A stretch of 8,372 nt of DNA, taken from contig JBBDST010000016.1 in the NCBI GenBank assembly GCA_040904765.1, positions 1-8,372 of the forward strand, given 5' to 3'. Positions within the stretch are counted from its first letter, which is position 1, and each line of letters begins with the position of its first letter. The notes beneath the pieces were generated by a model that was not told the origin of the DNA, made no database searches, and saw only the letters and a program-made list of their open reading frames with translations. The translations under genes and the position numbers were made by a program. Origin of the DNA: JBBDST01 sp040904765 (GTDB taxonomy: Bacteria > Actinomycetota > Nitriliruptoria > Nitriliruptorales > Nitriliruptoraceae). Shown here piece by piece: positions 4,540-8,372 of the stretch.

Positions 4540-6011
4540 ACGTCTGCCGACCGTTGCGCCCACCAGTCATCAAGTGCGGCCAAAGCTGCGTCAGTCTCAA
4601 GTTCGCCTTGTTCGATGCGTAGTTCCAGCAGAAACTGCCAGGCTTCACCAACGAGCGGGCCAGGTTTGATCCCAAGATGCCGCATCACCTGGTTGCCATC
4701 AAGTGCGGGACGTAACGCTTCGAGTTCTTCTTGTTCGTTGAGTTCCGCTACGCGCGTTTCTAGATCGTCGACATTGCGTTGAATGGCGGCCGCACGACGC
4801 GCGTTGCCTGTCGTGACGTCTGCTCTGGTCAGCACATTCAAACGTTCATACAGGTGGCCGGCGTCGCGGACATAACGGCGCACAGCCGCGTCGGTCCAAC
4901 CGTGCTTGTAAGTATGAAATCGCAGATGCAACCGCACCAGTTCAGACACATCTTTGATCGTGTCTTTATCAAACCGTAACGCCCGCATGCGCTGTCTGGT
5001 CATCCGTGCCCCAACAACGTCATGATGATGGAACGTAACCGTGCCGTCCGGAAATATTTCTTTCGTGTCCGGTTTGCCGATGTCGTGCATCAAAGCGGCA
5101 AAACGCAACACAAAATCAGGGCCGTCTGGTTCACGTTCGCACGTGTTTTCCACCACCGCAAACGTGTGTGCCAGCACGTCTTTATGCCGATGCAGCGGAT
5201 CCGCACAGTGCTGCAATTCGGCCAGTTCTGGCAGCACGTACCTGCACAGGCCGGTGTCGAGCAGCAGCGTTAAGCCACGTACCGGCATTGGGCCAAGCAT
5301 CAGTTTCACCAGTTCGTCGCGGATTCGTTCAGCCGAGATGGTGGCCAGTTGGTCACGCATCGCCATGGCTGCAGCCAGCGTGTCTGGATCTGGTTGGGCA
5401 TCAAGAACGGCAGCGAACCGTGCCAGACGCACCATCCGTAACGGGTCGTCACCAAACGACTGTTGCGGATCAATCGGGGTACGTAGGCGGCGGGCATGCA
5501 GGTCGTTTAAGCCGCCGAATGGGTCAACAAAACGAAAATGGGGGACTGCGACTGCCATCGCGTTCACACTGAGGTCTCTCCGACCAAGATCCTCATCGAT
5601 CGATCGCCCGTAGGTGACGGTTGGATGGCGTGAGCCAGACTGGTATGTGTCGGCCCGAAACGTCGTAATTTCGATTTTGCGGACGATTCCTGCCGTGTTG
5701 GTGCGTTCGCACGACACGGTCCCAAAGGCGATGCCGGTAGTCCATACCGCGTCTGCCCAGCGACGCAACAGTTCTTGGCACTGCTCAGGTGTTGCTGATG
5801 TAGCAAAATCAAGATCGATGGTGTCAAGCAGTTCATGTGCATCACCGGCAAGCAGGGTGTCGCGCACAGTGCCACCCACCAGATACAGCTCGTGGCCATA
5901 CTGGTGAAATAATTCCCCAAGTTCACGCGCTTCGGGATACACGTCAACGAGCTGGCCTAACTGCAAGGCCTGCTCTTCCGTGAGATGCAATTCGCTCACA
6001 TGCTCTGCCAA
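4536..6011 (-). CDS. cca: CCA tRNA nucleotidyltransferase, actinobacterial HD-domain type
   Basis: The enzyme adds or repairs the 3'-terminal CCA of tRNAs using CTP and ATP. The 491-aa protein has the class II nucleotidyltransferase head: LVGGTVRDTLL at residues 44-54, and the metal-binding pair Asp66/Asp68 in TIDLDFAT. It also has the RRDLSVNAMAV motif at 144-154, DPFGG at 163-167, and RMVRLARFAA around 192-201. An HD phosphohydrolase-like domain follows, with HRHKDVLAHT (274-283), the HD pair in MHDIGKP (308-314) and HHHDVVGA (328-335). This is the usual actinobacterial layout, sometimes annotated pcnA. The TTG at 6011 is used because it extends the frame fully; no strong ribosome site is present, and a GTG four codons in is an alternative. 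An operator-like palindrome lies 19-38 bp upstream. The 3' end overlaps the methyltransferase gene by 4 bp. Confidence 0.96.
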   Translation of the reverse strand: MAEHVSELHLTEEQALQLGQLVDVYPEARELGELFHQYGHELYLVGGTVRDTLLAGDAHELLDTIDLDFATSATPEQCQELLRRWADAVWTTGIAFGTVSCERTNTAGIVRKIEITTFRADTYQSGSRHPTVTYGRSIDEDLGRRDLSVNAMAVAVPHFRFVDPFGGLNDLHARRLRTPIDPQQSFGDDPLRMVRLARFAAVLDAQPDPDTLAAAMAMRDQLATISAERIRDELVKLMLGPMPVRGLTLLLDTGLCRYVLPELAELQHCADPLHRHKDVLAHTFAVVENTCEREPDGPDFVLRFAALMHDIGKPDTKEIFPDGTVTFHHHDVVGARMTRQRMRALRFDKDTIKDVSELVRLHLRFHTYKHGWTDAAVRRYVRDAGHLYERLNVLTRADVTTGNARRAAAIQRNVDDLETRVAELNEQEELEALRPALDGNQVMRHLGIKPGPLVGEAWQFLLELRIEQGELETDAALAALDDWWAQRSADV

Positions 6012-6029
6012 ATCGTTCGTTCGCTAAAC

Positions 6030-6055
6030 ACCGTATGACTTCATACGGTAACCGT
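6030..6055. promoter_or_regulatory. Palindrome between cca and the ydbS-like gene, candidate operator
   Basis: ACCGTATGA (6030-6038) and TCATACGGT (6041-6049) form a perfect 9-bp inverted repeat with a 2-nt centre. The right arm then joins a second palindrome, ACGGT-A-ACCGT (6045-6055), so three copies of the ACCGT/ACGGT half-site are present. On the minus strand a weak promoter-like pair, TTACCG (6051-6046) and TTTAGC (6028-6023) with a 17-nt spacer, would place the 9-bp palindrome almost exactly in the spacer region of a cca promoter. With only a 2-nt centre it suits a protein-binding site better than an RNA hairpin. The binding protein is unknown. Confidence 0.45.
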
Positions 6056-6115
6056 CTCACTACGCTAGCGAGCATCACCGCTCTACGAGCAGCCCAGACG
6101 AACGGTACGTCAGAC

Positions 6116-6772
6116 ATGCCTGCGGTACCGCCACCACCTCCACCCCCACCGCCACGGACACCACCTGCTGGTGTCCGTCCGGGGTTACCGCCTGTGCTAA
6201 TCCCCACGCCGATTGCCGTAACTGCCGTTGCTGACACTGACAGCGGTGCAGTGGATCAGGCAAAAATGGATGTTTTTTTAAGCGGCAATTTTCATGCCTT
6301 ATCGGAAGCTGCCGTAGTGGCATGGCGCATATCGGCTGCGTTCTCGCTCCTTGCCCCACTGGTCTTATTCTCGACGCTGCTTGCAATCGTTGCCCCGGGT
6401 CTTGCCGGGGTGCTGCTGCTCATCAGCACCCCGGCACTTTTTGGGATATTGGTCTGGTGGCTACCCAAAGCTCGCTGGCGACGCTGGCGCTGGCGTCTTG
6501 GCCCTGAAGCGTTGCATTTACGTTTCGGTGTACTCATCCGGCGCAGTGAACATGTGCCGTACTTTCGTATTCAACACATCGAATTGGTCAACGGTCCGAT
6601 TGAACGCTGGCTTGGGTTAACCACCCTCACCGTCACCACGGCATCCGCATCAGGAGCAGCTGTGCTCCCTGGCATGTCACAAACCGACGCGCCAGCCCTC
6701 CGTGAGGCGTTACTGCTGCGAGCCCAAGCCGCCGTCGCCGAACATGGCGAGGACAGTCGCGATGCCGTATGA
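6116..6772 (+). CDS. YdbS-like bacterial PH-domain (bPH_2) membrane protein
   Basis: The 218-aa product has an N-terminal linker with nine consecutive prolines (residues 5-13) and more prolines after it. Two adjacent membrane helices lie at about 70-93 and 95-115, and an arginine/tryptophan-rich turn (RWRRWRWR) sits near 121-128. A bPH_2 domain of the YdbS/YdbT type follows at about 130-205, with LRFGVLIRRSEHVPYFRIQH and IELVNGPIERWLGLTTLTV as its signature. Known relatives are membrane proteins of unclear role, usually encoded beside a YdbT with several bPH_2 domains, as here through an ATGA overlap. ATG 6116 is preferred; ATG 6035 is in frame but lies inside a palindrome and would add 27 residues of low plausibility. 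Neither has a Shine-Dalgarno, so a leaderless message is possible. Family call is secure; start uncertain. Confidence 0.85.
   Translation: MPAVPPPPPPPPPRTPPAGVRPGLPPVLIPTPIAVTAVADTDSGAVDQAKMDVFLSGNFHALSEAAVVAWRISAAFSLLAPLVLFSTLLAIVAPGLAGVLLLISTPALFGILVWWLPKARWRRWRWRLGPEALHLRFGVLIRRSEHVPYFRIQHIELVNGPIERWLGLTTLTVTTASASGAAVLPGMSQTDAPALREALLLRAQAAVAEHGEDSRDAV
6154..6178 (+). repeat. 10-bp perfect hairpin inside the YdbS-like coding region
   Basis: ACGGACACCA (6154-6163) and TGGTGTCCGT (6169-6178) form a perfect 10-bp stem with loop CCTGC. It starts at the last base of the ninth consecutive proline codon and lies 38 nt after the preferred ATG, so it would meet a ribosome already slowed by the proline run. 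It may affect translation, or be a by-product of the biased codons in a proline/arginine linker. Confidence 0.6.
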
Positions 6773-8277
6773 GCGAGCCTGACCAGTTCGCCACCCCACG
6801 CCGGCTGCATCCGGCCTCGATTGTCCTTGGCCTGCCTGCACGTCAACTGTTGCAAGTCATCATATTTCCGGTGATCGCCACGTTCGCCGGTGCGACCCCG
6901 TCCATCCAAAGCGGCATCCAACTGTTTGTGCTGTATGCGGGTGTTGGCCTAGTGATGCGCACCGTCAGTTACCAGCGCCGCTTGTTTTCGTTTGATGGGA
7001 CGGTGGTACGAATCAGTTCTGGCGTTTTCGCACGCCAGCACCGCACTATCGCCGTGGAACGTATTCAGCAGATCGAACTCCGCCGCACGGCTTTAAGCCG
7101 CGCGTTTCGATGCACCACCGTACGGATCGAAACTGCCGCAAGTGCAAGCGAACCGGAAGTTGAACTCCGGGTCATCGCCCACACTGACGCCGTAGCGTTA
7201 CGCAACGCCGTACGTTCAACTGTCACCGCTGACCGTGTGACTCAACCGGCACACGAACCGGTGTTGGCCGTGCCTGCCCGCCACTTGTTCATCGCCGCGT
7301 TAACTGGCAGCCGGCTTCTTGCCTTACCTGGAGTGGTGTTTGCCAGCTTTCAATTTATTGGCGGTCAACTGGGCGCGTTTGTTGAAGAAGTCGAAGCATG
7401 GCTGTCCGACCCTCCCGATTTATTAAGTGGGTTCGGTGACGTGCTGAGTGTGGTTGCGTTTCCCTTAATGCTCGCCGGCGTCGTAGCCGCCTCGGCAATA
7501 TCTGCGTTGCTGGTGACGTTTCTGCGTGACGGCAACTTTAAAATCACCCGTCGCGGCGACGAACTCCATGTCACCCGTGGGATTATTGCCAGCCGTGAAT
7601 CACTCATTAACGTGAACCGAATTCAGCTGATTGAACTGAAACAAAACTGGCTGCGCCGACTGTTGCATGTCACCACCGTGCGGTTGCAATCTGCCGGCGG
7701 TGACGCGGAGGCCCGGGTGTTGATTCCGCTGTTACCGTTGGCTCGCGTCCATCAACTCATCGACACGGTGCTGTCCGATACGACCACGGTGGCACTTATC
7801 AAACATCCCCCGGCCGCCCGATACCGTTCGGTGCTGCGCTGGTTTCGTTTAAGCCTCCCATTGGTTACTGCCATTGCCCTTAGTGACAGGCTTCCCAACA
7901 CATGGCCGCTGGTTGCTTTTCTGCCTGACACCCCGCCAGTGCGCGTCGGGGCGATCATGGTCGTGGTTTTTGTTGCGGTACTGCTTGGGTTGGCCAGTTA
8001 CCGGCTGCGCGGCCATGCCATCACCAACACGCTGGTGCTGTCACAGACCGGTGCGGTGAATCGACGGCTGCTGATCGCACCGATCCGGAAAATTCAGACA
8101 GTCGGGGTGCGAGCAAACCTGTTTCAACGGCGCCTCAAACTCGCTTCACTGTTGGTGCGGGTTGCTGGCGCTCGCGCCAATGTCATCATTCACGACGCTG
8201 ACGCGAACGCAATCGACATGCATGCGGCCACATTGACCCGTGCAGCGGCGATGCCAACGGTGAACCAACCGACATGA
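6769..8277 (+). CDS. YdbT-like membrane protein with three bPH_2 domains
   Basis: This 502-aa protein repeats one unit three times: a pair of hydrophobic helices followed by a bPH_2 domain. Helices lie at about 25-40 and 47-65, then domain 1 at about 70-152 (signature VVRISSGVFARQHRTIAVERIQQIEL). Helices at about 172-195 and 225-252 precede domain 2 at about 255-336 (LHVTRGIIASRESLINVNRIQLIEL). Helices at about 358-372 and 393-411 precede domain 3 at about 412-493, the most divergent, with LIAPIRKIQTVGVRANLFQRRL. Length and layout fit the YdbT group that pairs with YdbS. The ATG overlaps the stop of the preceding gene (ATGA), so the two are translationally coupled and their products probably form one membrane complex. 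The family's biochemical role is not settled; an envelope or stress function is usually suggested. No terminator is visible in the 30 bp before the next gene. Confidence 0.9.
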   Translation: MSEPDQFATPRRLHPASIVLGLPARQLLQVIIFPVIATFAGATPSIQSGIQLFVLYAGVGLVMRTVSYQRRLFSFDGTVVRISSGVFARQHRTIAVERIQQIELRRTALSRAFRCTTVRIETAASASEPEVELRVIAHTDAVALRNAVRSTVTADRVTQPAHEPVLAVPARHLFIAALTGSRLLALPGVVFASFQFIGGQLGAFVEEVEAWLSDPPDLLSGFGDVLSVVAFPLMLAGVVAASAISALLVTFLRDGNFKITRRGDELHVTRGIIASRESLINVNRIQLIELKQNWLRRLLHVTTVRLQSAGGDAEARVLIPLLPLARVHQLIDTVLSDTTTVALIKHPPAARYRSVLRWFRLSLPLVTAIALSDRLPNTWPLVAFLPDTPPVRVGAIMVVVFVAVLLGLASYRLRGHAITNTLVLSQTGAVNRRLLIAPIRKIQTVGVRANLFQRRLKLASLLVRVAGARANVIIHDADANAIDMHAATLTRAAAMPTVNQPT

Positions 8278-8295
8278 AGTGAAACGCCCCGCCGG

Positions 8296-8301
8296 TACGC
8301 T
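8296..8301 (+). promoter_or_regulatory. Possible -10 element for a leaderless NUDIX-like transcript
   Basis: TACGCT ends 6 nt before the A of the downstream ATG (8308), which is the spacing expected if transcription begins at the start codon itself. There is no Shine-Dalgarno before that ATG, which fits leaderless translation, common in actinobacteria. No good -35 is visible, so the call is tentative. Confidence 0.3.
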
Positions 8302-8307
8302 CGTGGT

Positions 8308-8372
8308 ATGGCTGAGTATCCGATCGTTCCGCAAACGTCTGCAGGCGGTGTCGTATGTGACGACCGCAGCGA
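8308..8372 (+). CDS. Probable NUDIX hydrolase (N-terminal 21 codons only)
   Basis: The window ends after 21 codons reading MAEYPIVPQTSAGGVVCDDRS. The SAGGVV segment is the usual opening strand of NUDIX hydrolases, which cleave nucleoside diphosphates linked to another group; the NUDIX box itself would lie beyond the edge. Context supports the call: in many actinobacteria, including mycobacteria, a NUDIX gene lies next to and divergent from the CCA-adding enzyme gene. Here the YdbS/YdbT pair lies between them. The ATG has no Shine-Dalgarno but has a -10-like element at leaderless spacing. The assignment is a reasonable guess from a short fragment. Confidence 0.5.
   Translation, partial: MAEYPIVPQTSAGGVVCDDRS

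Noticed and set aside
4779..5613. Plus-strand open frames inside cca
   Set aside because: They are low-complexity, Ser/Arg-rich shadows of a secure cca coding frame.
6035..6115. ATG 6035 as the start of the YdbS-like gene
   Set aside because: It sits inside a palindrome, has no ribosome site and adds residues unlike the family; kept only as an alternative.
7087..7099. CGGCTT-T-AAGCCG palindrome in the YdbT-like gene
   Set aside because: A short inverted repeat deep inside a secure coding region with no gene boundary nearby; likely chance.
1..8372. CRISPR array, insertion sequence, tRNA or phage genes
   Set aside because: No regular repeats, transposase or integrase frames, cloverleaf sequences or phage proteins were seen on either strand.

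Overview
The window is chromosomal DNA from an actinobacterium of moderate GC content with tightly packed genes. Several things point to Actinomycetota. There is a DUF5318 protein, a family I know only from that phylum. The CCA-adding enzyme has the nucleotidyltransferase-plus-HD layout of the actinobacterial type. A nickel superoxide dismutase sits beside its SodX maturation protease. The core genes also resemble those flanking the mycobacterial origin: rpsF and a DUF5318 gene on one side, cca followed by a NUDIX gene on the other. I cannot fix the order; an acidimicrobial or other aquatic lineage would fit. I see no mobile element, CRISPR array, tRNA or rRNA.

Layout, left to right. (1) Positions 1-286, minus: the start of rpsF (ribosomal protein bS6), running off the left edge. 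It is preceded by a leader of about 205 nt with a candidate promoter and several hairpins, two of which have complementary loops. (2) 590-2152, minus: a two-gene operon of a small GYF_2-domain protein and tyrS (tyrosyl-tRNA synthetase). (3) 2241-2447, plus: a 68-aa orphan protein with an excellent Shine-Dalgarno sequence. (4) 2444-3301, minus: sodN (nickel superoxide dismutase), then a DUF5318 gene; a hairpin fills the whole gap between them. (5) 3380-3736, plus: sodX, divergent from sodN. (6) 3733-6011, minus: cca, then a class I methyltransferase in a GTGA overlap. (7) 6116-8277, plus: two membrane proteins of the bacterial PH-domain (YdbS/YdbT) type in an ATGA overlap. (8) From 8308, plus: the first 21 codons of a probable NUDIX hydrolase.

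How the parts work together. SodN and SodX form a functional pair: SodN is made with a 21-residue leader and SodX should cut it off to expose the His-Cys nickel hook. The SodN hook reads HCDLMC, with Met where the family normally has Pro, and this is the most unusual protein-level observation. tyrS, cca and rpsF serve translation. The YdbS/YdbT pair is an envelope module of poorly known function. Both convergent gene pairs overlap by exactly four bases through a palindromic tetranucleotide (CTAG, TTAA) that gives each strand its stop codon. No obviously new multi-gene system is present. The points most worth checking are the SodN hook, the rpsF leader structure, the sodN/DUF5318 hairpin, the operator-like palindrome upstream of cca, and the polyproline/hairpin start of the YdbS-like gene.
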